Origin: Portulaca oleracea
Lineage: Eukaryota; Streptophyta; Magnoliopsida; Caryophyllales; Portulacaceae
DNA: 64,000 nt
Assembly (NCBI GenBank): GCA_029582165.1
Contig: CM055888.1
Coordinates: 12,530,001-12,594,000 of the forward strand
Reading direction: 5' to 3'
The notes beneath the pieces were generated by a model, which did no database searches, was not told where the DNA came from, and saw only the letters and a list, made by a program, of their open reading frames with translations. Shown piece after piece: positions 21,085 to 32,885 of this stretch. Position 1 is the stretch's first letter; each line of letters begins with the position of its first letter. Position numbers and translations under genes: made by a program.

Positions 21085-23880
21085 ATGGCATCCCGACAAA
21101 TGGACTTGAACGAGGAATGTGACAGTGATTCCGATTGTGATCCATTAGAAGAGTTGTTGAATGATGATTGGCTGACTGATGTTGGTAATCGTGACGACTT
21201 GTTTCGTGATTTATTCAGAGATGAAGACGAAATTGAGGCAGAAGATGGGTTTAAGGCCCCTTTCATACCCGATGATGATGTGGAAGCCACGACTGTTGCT
21301 GCTAATGGTGATGTTGATGGGTCGAGTCACAATCCAAGCTCGAAGATACTCTCGTGACCGCCTTTTCACGAGATGGAATTTGATTGATCGGGCAATTTGT
21401 GAACCACATGCATAACTACGGCGGCCAATGGGTTCCAAGTACGTATTAGAAGCTCGAAAAATTTCACGAGAAAGCGCACGACAAGCGAAGCACTCATCAA
21501 GAGGATAATGATGGTGCAGACAAAATATGGCACGTTCAAGTCAAGCGGTGCAAATCCAAACCGATCATCGGCAAAGATCACAGCGGTGTGGTTTCAAAGT
21601 CACTGCCACATTCCAACAGCAAACCGGAAAATACAAGTTGACTACAGTCGACACAAACCACAACCACGAGTGCAACCCTGTAGACATAAAATACATGCGG
21701 AACTACAAGTTCATAAGTTTCGAAAATCAGTGGAGGATGATAAACAACGATACAACCGGTGTGCAAATCTCCAAGAACTTCAACTCAATTGCGGTACAAC
21801 ATGGTGGGCATGATCAAGTTCCATTCGACGAGAGAGATTGTCGCAATGTTATCAGCAGGGCAAGGAGACTCGCATTGCAAGACGGCGACTTCAGGGCGAT
21901 GATGGGACATTTTAAGGAGATGATGTCCGGTAACTCCAGCTTTTTCGTCATGTATGACACCGACGATGTTGGAACTTTGAGGAACATCTTTTGGGCGGAT
22001 GGAAGGAGCATGGCAGCTTGCGAGGACTTTGGGGATGTGGTGTCGTTCGACACGACTTATGTGTCCAACAGGTACAAGATGTCATTCGCTCCTTTCATTG
22101 GGGTTAACAACCACGAACAGTCTATCCTGCTCGGCTGTACACTGTTGGCTGGAGAGGAAGCCGATAACTTCGTCTGGTTGTTTCAGACGTGGTTGACGTG
22201 CATGTCGGGGAAAGCTCCGACCGCTATCATAACAGACCAATGCCAATCCATAGGTCAGATTTAATTATTATATTTTAATTTTTTGGTGCGTACTCAAGTT
22301 TTCAACGTGCATGACACTTTGTAACAAGTTTAATTTTTTTTTATGTGCAGGAAAGGCAATCGCAAAGGTATTTCCGAATGCACGACATAGATGGTGCATA
22401 TGGCACGTGATGAAGAACGCGAAGAAGCATCTATGCAACAAACCAGAGGGAAAACATATTCTTCGAGGGCTCAGAGATACTCTTTACGATTCACTTGATG
22501 CCAAGGAATTCGAAGACAGATGGAAAGAATGGGTTGACACGTACGGCCTGCACAACTCCAACTGGTGCAATGACATGTATGATAAAAGGCATAGATGGGT
22601 GCCCGTATACTTCAAGGACGAGTTTTGGGCAGGAATGTCAAGCACGCAAAGGAGCGAGGGGATGAACTACTTCTTCAAGGGATTCGTGAATGTCAACACA
22701 ACTCTCAAACAATTTGTGGAACAGTTCGGATTCGCACTAGCAAAGAGAGTTAAAGAAGAGGACAAGGAAACATTCCGATCAAAGGATAAACCGATCCAAT
22801 GTAAATCGTGCTTTGTTTATGAGCATGTTTCCAGAAGCTATACACTTCAAAGAAGTTCGTTGAGCTTCAAAACGAGGTGCAAAACCTGATCTACACAGTG
22901 AAAGCGGATAAGATACGCGACGAGGACAAGACGTGCTTTTATGAGGTCACTGTGAGGAAGGACCGTGCAGTATACGAGCCGAAAGAAATCACAACCAGGC
23001 GATCCAGGTTTATCGTCAAAGTAGATAGAGAGACCCTAGAAATGAAGTGTGACTGCAAGAAATTTGAGTTCAAGGGAATCTTGTGCTCCCACGTACTGCG
23101 TGTTTTCAGCGATGAGGGGCTTGATTACGTTCCGGAAAGGTACATTCTGGACCGGTGGAGGAAGGACCTTCCAAGAAAACATCTCACTATCCAAGTTCCG
23201 TACTACCAACTGCACCGGGCTAAAACCAAAGAGGTTATCCGATTTGAACAACTGTAGAGTGCGTTTGAGTCTGTTTCTACATTGGCCGTGATGGATGAGA
23301 AAATGTTCAAAGCGACGATGAAGGCTCTTTCCGAGTTGAAAGAGAAGGCACCATCTATTATTGGGGACCATGATGGGGTCGTGACCCGGGTCATTGACAA
23401 GATCAGCAGAGCGTACGGTAGGTGGACCGCTGGAGAGGGAACTTCCCGAAGGGGTGCGAGCGCCAACGCCAACGTCAACGACTCTGTCCCCGTGAACGCC
23501 CCGTCGATAAAAGGGGTAGGGGTAGGAGACAGACAAGGAGAACCGGTTATCATAATGAACAACCCCGTAGTAGGAGGAGAACACAGCAAACGCCACCGAC
23601 ATTCAGTGAGATTGTTCAACCAGGCTTCCAAATGACACCTGGAATTGGGTATCAAATGCTGCAAGGTTCTAACGCTCCAAACGGGTTCCAAATGTACACC
23701 CAGCCGCATGTCGTGTTAAACTACACCGTGACTAATCCTCGTTTTCAGCCTACGTCGGTAAGATTATTGTTTGATATAACTGCATTTTGTCAATATTGTA
23801 CATCAAACATATTATAATCTTAATGATGAATCATTTCGCAGGGTCAGGGTCAAACATCTCATTTCAACCAAGGAAGGTGA
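21085..23880 (+). pseudogene. MULE transposase (FAR1, MULE and SWIM regions), decayed
   Basis: The gene opens with an acidic N-terminal segment (21085-21357). A frame-shifted FAR1-like DNA-binding region follows, ending in GFKVTATF and TTVDTNHNHEC (21.6 kb). The catalytic MULE domain has the first Asp in FDTTY and the second in IITDQ. An intron at 22254-22350 (donor GTCAGA, acceptor TGTGCAG) joins in phase to AIAKVFP and HRWCIWH. The SWIM zinc finger is CDCKKF...GILCSH (about 23.05 kb). A second intron, about 23758-23841, joins to a 12-codon last exon. Damage includes frame changes before 21527, one near 22815-22830, a TAG at 23255 where Gln is expected, and another shift near 23430. No functional product is expected. 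The family moves MULEs by cut and paste. Confidence 0.85.
22254..22350 (+). other. Intron in the MULE transposase
   Basis: 97 bp, GT...AG, with a T-rich 3' end. It joins the catalytic DQ motif to the downstream half in the correct phase. Confidence 0.7.
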
Positions 23881-24661
23881 AGAAGAAGATGGCGGGTTTA
23901 GGTAGAAGATTGGGGAAATTGATTTCTTTTTGCTTATCATGTATGTACTCAAGGGTTTAGGTAGTCCAATCAATGGAAAAGTCTAGTTAAAAAAAGTGTA
24001 GTTTCAAACAATCAATTTTGAATGATAAAAAATTAAACTATACCAATCCAATTAGTTCTTTGTTGTAGCCAATTCCTTTCTTTAGCCATTTCAATTGCAA
24101 TATTATTTACTATACTGGTCCAATGATTTTAACCCTTTCATACTCTTCTTTTAGCCATTTTGTATACGAAAGGAGCATTTTTTATTTGAGTTAGCAAATG
24201 TGTATTTTAATAGAATTTTTGAATAAACAAAAATGTGTTCTAATAGCATGATAAAAAGTAAATTGGTCTTAAAAAAATTAGATTAATATGATTATTGAAT
24301 ATATTTTGTTTATCAAGTAAGAATTGATCATAATACAACACATTCTTTATATTTTATTTTTGTATGCAAAGACCTTTTTTTAGAGATATATTATTTTTTT
24401 AACCAATTAAACAATGCTTGGATTTCCAAAAAATAATATTAAAGAATGTTTGAATTCACGTATTTTTTAAATATCATATCCATTACACCTACTTTGATAT
24501 GAAACTAGCAAAGTAAGATAAATTATCTTCGAATACTAATTTTAAATTTTACATTCATAACCTTTTGTGTATATTTCTTCTGAACTTCCATTTACGTTTA
24601 TATTAATATTAAATGAATTATTTTATATGATTAGTTTTATATTAAATAAATAATGACAAAC

Positions 24662-24900
24662 ACATATACAATTATAATATAAATCAAAATTTTGTATTTG
24701 TGTCAACTATTAGAAACTTATGTATCATATTGTTATATATATGCTTTAATATAGTACTATATTTATAATACATGTCTAACACATGTGCGATTATAATATA
24801 AATCAAAATTTTGTATTTGTGCCAACTATTAGAAACTTATGTATCATATTGTTATATATATGCTTTAATATAGTACTGTATTTATAATACATGTCTAACA
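24662..24900. repeat. Tandem duplication, about 119-bp unit
   Basis: Two near-identical units containing TTAGAAACTTATGTATCATA and GTATTTATAATACATGTCTA. It lies downstream of the transposase. Confidence 0.75.
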
Positions 24901-26052
24901 CATATTTTAAAGATAAGAATCAAACAAAATATCTCCTTCAGCAGCTCAGCAAGTATTGCCTCCCCCTCCATCATCAATTAGTTCACTACAAAGCCACGAT
25001 CATGGCTAAGATGGATCACAAGTCAAAAGAAATACAAACTGAAGTCAATATTCATCAAAGCATTAATCATCAGTGCTTCCATTTTGCAATAATAGGAACT
25101 CAACATTATCTTGGCAAACCAGAGAGTAAAACGGTTGTCACCCTATTTATCATCCTCTTTATATCAGAGAGACAACTACTTGAGAAGCAAATAAGCCTGA
25201 GTTCTTGTTAAGCCTGCAAAACGTCAATGAAGCTTTCTGAATGAAACAATCACATTGAATACCAAACTAAACTAAATACAAACTAATCCCAATTAAACAC
25301 AAAAACAAGATCAAGTCAAACAAGTAAAACATCACAAACTTCATTGAACCACAACTATTAGCCAAACCAGTTTCAGACAAATGACAGAAAACCAGGAAAT
25401 GGTAACAATTCCTCACCTAAAACATTCACAAAATAACCAAGAAAAATTGCCCTATAACTGCATTAACTTCTGACTACAGATGGTTAGACAAACACCATGA
25501 AGCAAAAATCATGTCCTTGTGCTAGTTTCATACAACAATTACACTTAAGCTTAAAGAGAAACAAAACTTCACCAATCCAAATCATTAATTTCAGCTTCAG
25601 ATTAGCAGAAACAAAACAAAACCTTTACATGAAAGTCATTAAAACCCAGATAAACCAAAAATTTTCCCATCAAAGGTCATAGTAAACTGACCTATCAATA
25701 TATAGCTGCAAAACTTGATCCACCCATGCCCACAAAACAGACAATGCCATCAGCAACTTCAAAAGATCAACCAAACACCCTGCATTCAACCATCTTCATT
25801 CAACCCTGGCAAAATTATCAAAATTCAATTTCTGAAATATCAAAATTAAAAAGGCTGAAATATTACAAGGCATACCTAAAAAAAATAAATAAAGAAAAGC
25901 AAAAAGGATTAACAAAAACATAAATTTAAAATCAGCAACCAAATTAATTGATAATTTTAATTTCAGACAACAAATTAGTTTTCTCATCATGACAAAATAT
26001 TCATATCAGACAGCAAATTAATTGTTAGAACACCAACAACCATTAGGAGTTC
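24901..26052. other. MULE interior between transposase and second ORF
   Basis: A-rich on the plus strand, with many AAAC and CAAAA runs. Several open frames here have the composition of AT-rich noise. No gene is supported. Confidence 0.4.
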
Positions 26053-26062
26053 CCTATAAATA
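26053..26062 (+). promoter_or_regulatory. TATA box for the 26137 ORF
   Basis: CCTATAAATAC, about 80 bp before the ATG at 26137. Confidence 0.4.
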
Positions 26063-26136
26063 CTTGTAGATCTTCTTCCAATTATCATCACTTAGAAACA
26101 CATTTGTTTCAACCATTCCCAAACAGAAAAATTCAA

Positions 26137-26685
26137 ATGGAGAGCCCTTCCTCTTCCCTAAAGATAGCCACAACCACCAAAACAGAAACAACCCTCAAGA
26201 ATGAAACTAGAACACCCGATTCTGAAAGAACCATAAGCCAGACACCAATGTCTGTTTCAGTTTCAGCTGTGAAACTAGAAAACCCCTCACCAAATCCCTC
26301 ACCAACTCCCTAACCAAATCCCTCACCTATGACACCCAGATCTTCCAGGAAAATTGGGAGACGTAGAGCTGCTGCGGTACATCCATATGAAGTGCAATAT
26401 GAACAATTGAGGTCAGACATTAAACAACTTTTCAAGAGGATGAAGACAAATGGCAATGGGGCACTACTCAAGAAGATGATTTGGGCAAATGAGGACGTAC
26501 TGGTTGACCTAGATATCATCTACAAACAATGCGACGAATCTAATACTAGTCCAAGGAACTGGAGTTGCGCTAAGCAACTCCACCCATATACTTCCCCAGC
26601 AAGTATTCTAGGGCAAAAGAGGAAGGTTGAAGAAGGGTGTTCTTCCTCTGTTCTTGATGGAACAGAGATCATCAACTTGGACTGA
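26137..26685 (+). pseudogene. Unrecognised basic ORF inside the MULE, one in-frame stop
   Basis: From the ATG at 26137 one frame runs to 26685, broken only by TAA at 26311-26313. The stop lies in a Pro/Asn/Ser repeat (PNPSP). Translation could also start at ATG 26329, giving 118 residues. That part has a basic patch (RKIGRRRAAA), a helical middle (EQLRSDIKQLFKRM, MIWANEDVLVDLDIIYKQ), a second basic patch (GQKRKVEE) and the last residues EIINLD, which resemble a SUMO-interacting motif. I do not recognise the family. A nuclear accessory or captured protein is a guess. The TATA box and clean composition argue that it was once a gene. Confidence 0.4.
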
Positions 26686-26689
26686 ATTT

Positions 26690-27690
26690 AGGAAGAGGAG
26701 TCGTAGGATGATGAGTAGTAGGGTTTTACTGGTGGTGTTTGTTTTCTGGTTTTTTTAATTGATGATCTAGCTTGTTTTTTTTGTTGTGTTTTTAAATTTA
26801 AGTCAGCCGCATGTCGTGTTTAGGGTTTTATCTATTATCAATGAAGTTAAGTATTTTGGTTTCATTTTTTATGCTTTCTGGTTTTTGAATTGAGGATCTA
26901 GCTTTCGTTTTTTATGCTTTCAGTTTCTTTGAGATTAAGAACCCTAAATTTAACAACCCAGCAAACATTATAAGGCCCTAAAATTCAGATTCGACCAAAA
27001 CAAAGAGAAATTTGAACAAAGATCCAATCAAATACTCACAATCCAAAAAAGATTAACCATAAACCCTAAAAAAAATTGAACAAAATCAACACTAAAAAAC
27101 CCTAAAAATTTGAACAGATACAATTACGAAGACTAAACCCTAAACAAATTAACACTAAGAAATCCAAAAAAATTGAACAAAATCAATCAAATACTCACAA
27201 TCCAGAAAAGATTAACCATAAAAACAAAAAAAAACCTAAAAATGAAGATAAACGATGAACTTATCTGAATCTTCCGTCCTCTTCATCTCCGATGTGTATC
27301 CGTTGGCCGTCGACGACGAAGGTGCTGGGATTTTCCGTCGACATATCTCCGATGGTGAGTTCGTCGTCTTCATCTTCCGGGTATCAAGTTTAGGGTTTCG
27401 CTGGTAGGTTTAGGGTTTAGGTTGTCGACGGTGGTGGTTGAGGGTGGTGGTTTGGATGGAGATTGGAGGAGATGGGAGATGGTGAGTCGTCGGAGATGGG
27501 AGATGAGAGAGGGAGAAACTCACGGTTAACTGGGTATTGGGAAGGGGGAGGCGTGGGAGGGGAAGGCGTTCCAGGCGTGGGATGATTGCCTGGGAAAGCT
27601 GCGATGCATTAAATTAGGGGGTGGAGAATAGGGCAAACGTGGGGAGGTATTAAATGGAGTAAGTTTTTTCTGTTTTTCCTTTACCTCCCT
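26690..27690. other. MULE right subterminal region
   Basis: No gene is supported. The last 400 bases are G-rich with TTTAGGGTTT and GGAGATGG motifs. There is a 17-base match (CAGCCGCATGTCGTGTT) between 26804 and 23701. Confidence 0.4.
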
Positions 27691-27693
27691 CCA

Positions 27694-27749
27694 ACTCAGC
27701 TGCCAACTCAGCTGAGTATTTGACTCACTGAGTCAGTAGAGTTTTTTCC
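27694..27749 (-). repeat. Right terminal inverted repeat of the MULE
   Basis: It contains TGACTCACTGAGTCA at 27721-27735 and the complement of GAGTTGGCAGCTGAGTTGG. It ends TTTTTTCC against the duplication. Confidence 0.85.
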
Positions 27750-27758
27750 TTCATTCAT

Positions 27759-29904
27759 AAGTCTAGATTGAGTTACCACAGGTTCTAGGTGGATGGTTCC
27801 TTGGCTCGGGATACTAGAAGATCCATTCTACTTTTTTAATTAAATTACCTGGTCGATATTGCTCATGGACAATAAGATAGGTAGTATCTTATAAGCTAAA
27901 AGAGTTAATTAAGGCATGTTAGAATGTTAAAAGACTGAACTTAAGTCTGAAAATAATATTACTTGTTGTTTATTGTACCCATAAAGTTGAGTATGAAGTT
28001 TGAACACGATCATTCACTCTCCGATGGCTACTAGAGTCATCGGATAATCCACACCCCAAACTCGAAGTCTTGTGATGGTTGACCTCGTCAAGAGAACCAA
28101 AGATAGTGTTTTGAGATTATTGTGCAGTCAATGTCATCCTTATTGACCCCTAGTCACTACCTTAAGCAGTAATAAATGTATTTAATTAGAAATTAATCAC
28201 ATTAATTATGTGGTTGTTGTGAACAATACTCCCACTCGACCAGATAAACTTTATCCGTAACACCTCTTTTACCCAGACATCTCTTTATACTTCATACTGG
28301 GAATGAGACGTGAGACGAAAAATAACAAGCTAGTAATGTTATATTAAGTCACTATCTAACGTAACATAACACTTTATATATATAAAAAAAAAAGATCCTT
28401 TGAATCATCCTTACATCACCATATGACATACTTTGTCCATTTATACATGCATGACATGTTATATGATTATACTTCCTATACAATCGTTGAGGTTGAGATG
28501 GTGAAGATAGATCGATTCTTCCTTAGAAACTCATGACGTTTCAACTTTGTAAGACTGCTTTACTAATGGGTTCCATTGAGCAATATAAATCTCATGACTC
28601 TTGCAGTTCACATTAAAGTAGCAACATCTAACTCATTTCCACATGGTAGTTCATAGGTCGAATGGTATTGTACCAATTGACAACATAGTCATGGGGCTCA
28701 CGCAATGATAATGAAGGGATTCAGTTTCCATTCCCTATAGGTCAGCAGAGCACACATAATATGAAATATGTGTCATGGTATAACTTATGCTAAGGTGAGC
28801 ATGCCACTCTTTAAACCATGTGAATTTATAAGTCTAATTCTTACTCAAAGAACTAACTCGAGCCACTAGACCTACATGCTAAGCGTAGATCGCCCACTCA
28901 AAAATGGCGTAAGGATTTAGCATGAAAGCTACAACATTTCATGGTCGATTCGCAAAGAATCTCATTTTAACCTTATTAAGGCAACTATCATTTACAAACT
29001 ATACTTCGAGTATGAATACTGAGTCATGCTATACACCTAGTGTCGAGTATAAATACGAATATATGTTACACACCTAGTGTCGACATCCTTCAGTCTTATC
29101 CTACTTGCTACCTAAGTGTTAGGAAAACTATCCATATGACAAAATAGTTAAACCCGATGACATTTGAATGTGCCCACATATTTAGGAAAAAGGAACAATA
29201 TTCTTAATATTCTAAGCGGGACAATCTTTTAACCTTTAGAATTATCAATATACACACTATATGAATTAAGAATTTATCTCAAAATTGGGTTATACGAATG
29301 AAACACCAAAATCTAGTTTAATCACATACACTTTATAATATGATTAATTAAGATATAAATTCCACAAAGGCTAGTACCTTATCTTCAGAATGACCTAAGC
29401 TAATCTCAACATTCTTGTTAATCGATGCTTAGATGTCTTTGTTTTGTATTGAGTACTATAACATCACAACATCACAAAGATAGTATGAGCATATTCTCTT
29501 TACAATTACAGAGTAACAAGACCTGCAAAAGGAACATGATTTGCCTTCTATTCAAAATTCTACTTAGATGTTACCCTGACTCAAAATTGGGTGCATGTGA
29601 CTTGAGTAACAACAAGGCTGGTAACAACGTACATATAATTTGAAGACATTCTAAGAGTTTCTCAACATATGCATTCCAGTACACCTAAGAAATTTTCTAG
29701 TATGTTTTTAATTATTTGTTTGTGTATGATACATCAAGTTCCACCATGTATACCTCACAACAAAAATAAGGGACAATCACCCATTCATGACCTAGTATAT
29801 GTCGTTAACATTGTTAGTGACCTAACTAAACTCATGTCTACAAGACACAATAAATGGTCTTATCAAGTACCATGAAAATCGATTAAGGCCACCACCAAAT
29901 CTCT
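27759..29904. other. Intergenic region, possibly old repeat
   Basis: The composition is more balanced than the neighbouring AT-rich DNA, but I see no reading frame, terminal repeat or target duplication. Confidence 0.4.
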
Positions 29905-29907
29905 TAA

Positions 29908-30801
29908 GGGGCCGTTTGGCATGGAATGGGAATGGGAATGAGAATTCATAATGACATTGGGAATAAGAATTCATAATTTGAATGGGAATTAACATGTCTT
30001 TATGAATTACCAACCTTCTTGTTTGTTTTGTGGTATTCAAATTGGGAATATGATTGGGAATAAACACACATTGACTAAAATACCCTTTTATTGATTCATG
30101 AATGTTTTAATAAATTGAAATGGATGAAAGACCATAAGTGACACACATTCATTTCTAGAAAATCAATTAATATATGAAAAAAATTAAAAAAAATTAAGTT
30201 CATAAAGATTTTAATAAAAATTAATTAAACATCAAATATGAATTAAAAATTAAAAATAATTATATATATAAACGTTGAAAGTATAAATGATTCAATAAAT
30301 CAACATGATAGACCAATTGTTGACGGTTGCCATAAAATGCAATAACTCAATTGGGTTTACTAATATATTAATTATAATAAATATTTAATTAATAGAAGAA
30401 AAAGGCGTAAACCCTATTGTATTAGTAATATCTCAACCGAAGGATACGTAATAATAATAATATTTAATTAATATAATCAAAAGTAATACCATGTTTAGGT
30501 GACGGTAGCCGGCAAGATTGACAATAAACGTGAGTTTTTATTTAATATAAACAAAAGAAATGAATAAATGTGAGTTTTTATTTTTCTAAATAGGGGTAGT
30601 TTTGGTATTTAATAGTGACTAACGGATTTCCAATGTCTATTACCACACCACCATGGTAATAGATTGTTGGGAATAGACCCCTTCTATTCCCATTCTCATT
30701 CCCTTCTTTTTTTTAATTACCATCAAACAAACATGGTAATTCTACTCCACATCTCTCTATTCCCATTCCCAACCCTCTATTCCCTCTTACCAAACGGCCC
30801 G
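29908..30801. mobile_element. PIF/Harbinger-type non-autonomous element
   Basis: The ends are GGGGCCGTTTGG and the complement of CGGGCCGTTTGG, flanked by TAA at 29905-29907 and 30802-30804. The subterminal regions are rich in GGGAATGGGAAT and its complement. The element is 894 bp and AT-rich inside, with no transposase. Confidence 0.75.
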
Positions 30802-30804
30802 TAA

Positions 30805-32080
30805 TAGGGCAACTTATGCCTTCTCTCATTCTAAGTCGTGTTGCGCATCACACACACATATTAGGGTCCCCCAAGACCCTATGGCCTTCCTCGACACCTA
30901 TATCTCCATAGAACCCCCAGTTATGTCTTCATTGGGCTCCACACATAACATATATCAAAAAATCAATTTTTCTTTTTTTAGATAATGTATTACTTTAATT
31001 TTTACTTCATGGGAGTAAATATTAGCTCTGTTTTTATTAATATATCAAATTGTATTTATAATGTAATTTTTACCAACTTTTATTCTAATCATTATTCCAT
31101 GTAGCAGCCTTCATCTCTATTTTCAATACAGATCATTTTTTTTCAAAGCTGGAATATTTAAATAATTTTATTCTTATTTCCTTAAATTTATGCTTTGATT
31201 TAGTATCTTCCATTCATATAAAATAAAATATAAATAGGGTATTAAAAAAGAAGAAATAGATTGTCTTGCGTTGTATAATCCTTGCAGTTTGAGTGATTTT
31301 GCCGACAAGGAAGAATAAGAATCACATGCACAACGTGGGAAGTATCATTCATAAGCGGCGCTGCAGCTGGCCATAAATAAATCAATTCAGTTAAAAGTGA
31401 ATAAAGAAAAAAAAAGAATAATGTGATATTATAAATTGAAAATTAAATTCCACCAAAAATATTTTGAATACAATATATTTTACATTAAGTTAAAATTTTG
31501 TTGTTTACTTTTAAAAATACCTACCAAACTAAAGTTTCCATTTTTTTATTATATTTTGACAGATAAAAAAAGCAAGATAGAAAAAGATATGCCATATTAA
31601 TTCAATATATGTTTTATAATTTACAATACAACACAATACTTATAAGTCAATTCATTTTTTTTTGAATTTTTGAAATTTTAGATAAAATTACGAATAGACT
31701 AGAATAGAGAGAGGGTGTAGATAAATATCTTGGGATGGAGGATGAAAATGGTAATTTTCAACTGGAAAATGATATGAGCTTTGGGGCAAGACCCTATCAT
31801 TAAAATTATATTATTGCATATTAAAATGAAATTAAATGATATGATTGAATTCTATAACTATAATATAAATTACAAGAAATTATACTTTTTTCATTACATT
31901 TTATATTTAAAATGCTTAAAGTTAGTTTAATGGAAGGGTCCATCAGATCCCAAATTTGTTATAATTGATAATTAATTATATTTACTATTAAAAAATAGTA
32001 TAAAAAATTATAAAAAAGAAAAGACATAAAAGTGTCAAAAATCATATCATGGTCCTTTCAAATTTATGATTCACTAGTGA
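30805..32080. other. AT-rich intergenic region
   Basis: No gene. About 31767-32055 looks like a diverged relative of the hairpin-ended repeats at 9840 and 50241 (TTTGGGGCAAGAC, TTATAATTGATAATTAAT), but its ends are unclear. Confidence 0.4.
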
Positions 32081-32084
32081 TTTA

Positions 32085-32347
32085 CTCCTTACGTTCCATA
32101 TTAACTGTCGTATTTGGAAATTATGCAATCAAACTCCAAAAATTTTGACCATAAATTTCTCTATATATACAATGAATTGCTATATAAAATTACTATCATC
32201 ATTAGATTCATAACAAAAAATACTATCATACAAGTATAATATTTCAATTGTTAATAACATATTATGCAAGAAATTATCAATCAAAGAATAATATTGAAGA
32301 TTGTGAAAGTCAAAATTATAACAATTAATATGGAACGGGGGAGGGAG
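32085..32347. mobile_element. Stowaway-like MITE upstream of an AG-peptide gene
   Basis: The ends CTCCTTACGTTCCATATTAA and the complement of CTCCCTCCCCCGTTCCATAT are flanked by TA. It lies about 210 bp before the TATA box of the 32679 gene. Confidence 0.65.
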
Positions 32348-32535
32348 TACTCATTTTCATAATTGGGTAGCAGTTAGTTTATGAGACATGGGAATTGGGT
32401 GTTTGTTTATGACATATGCATGGGATGTGTGTATAGTTGTATACCAAACCCCATGTATGAAGTCATACAGCCAAATTCTACCAAGCAACGTGGCAGCATT
32501 ACAGTGGCCCTAGCTAGTGCTGTGAGTTAGCTGCG

Positions 32536-32562
32536 CATGGGCCCCACTACCCTCTATAAATA
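32536..32562 (+). promoter_or_regulatory. Core promoter of the 32679 AG-peptide gene
   Basis: CATGGGCCCCA at 32536-32546, then TATAAATA at 32555-32562, 124 bp before the ATG. The same 11-mer precedes the TATA box of the 39097 pseudogene. Confidence 0.6.
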
Positions 32563-32678
32563 GGCTTCAGCCCTCCCCAGTTTGGATCATCAGGGAGAAG
32601 CTGCGCCTTAATTAGTTAATCACCACAACATATCAATTATCATATTTGTTGAAATTAATTTGTTTGATCATCCATCAA

Positions 32679-32885
32679 ATGGCGGGTAAGAGTATGATGT
32701 GCATCAACGCATTGGGTTTGGTCATGATCATCATCACCTTGATGTCTGTTTCAGTTAACGGTCAGGATCAGGCCATGGCACCCTCACCTGCTCCCGCCAC
32801 CGGAGATGCTTTTTCCACCTCTGCCTCAGCTGCAGTCGTCGGATTCTCACTCCTCTTCTCCGTTTTCTCTCTCTTCAGCCACTAA
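32679..32885 (+). CDS. Arabinogalactan peptide (AG-peptide)
   Basis: This 68-residue single-exon precursor has a signal peptide over residues 1-28 (MAGKSMM..., ending SVNG). A mature peptide of about 16 residues, QDQAMAPSPAPATGDA, carries alternating Ala-Pro and Ser-Pro, the substrate for proline hydroxylation and arabinogalactan addition. The hydrophobic tail SAAVVGFSLLFSVFSLFSH is a GPI-anchor signal. It acts at the plasma membrane and cell wall surface. The start was chosen at ATGGCGGGTA, the sequence shared by four family members. An in-frame ATT upstream is not a start. The nearest paralogues lie at 35409 and 49379. Confidence 0.85.
   Translation: MAGKSMMCINALGLVMIIITLMSVSVNGQDQAMAPSPAPATGDAFSTSASAAVVGFSLLFSVFSLFSH

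Larger units (their letters stand above)
15909..27749 (+). mobile_element. 11.8-kb Mutator-like element (MULE)
   Basis: The ends start GGAAAA and form an imperfect inverted repeat of about 55 bp (15909-15964 against 27694-27749). TTCATTCAT lies on both sides (15900-15908 and 27750-27758), a perfect 9-bp target duplication as made by MULEs. Inside are a decayed FAR1/MULE/SWIM transposase (21085-23880), a GRF-type zinc-finger ORF, an unrecognised ORF at 26137-26685, minus-strand exon-like fragments at 18.0-18.6 kb, and three blocks of tandem repeats. Orientation follows the transposase. The transposase is broken, so any recent movement needed help in trans. Confidence 0.9.

Noticed and set aside
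27880..29900. Possible degraded LTR retrotransposon
   Set aside because: No paired LTRs, primer site, coding remnant or target duplication could be found by eye.
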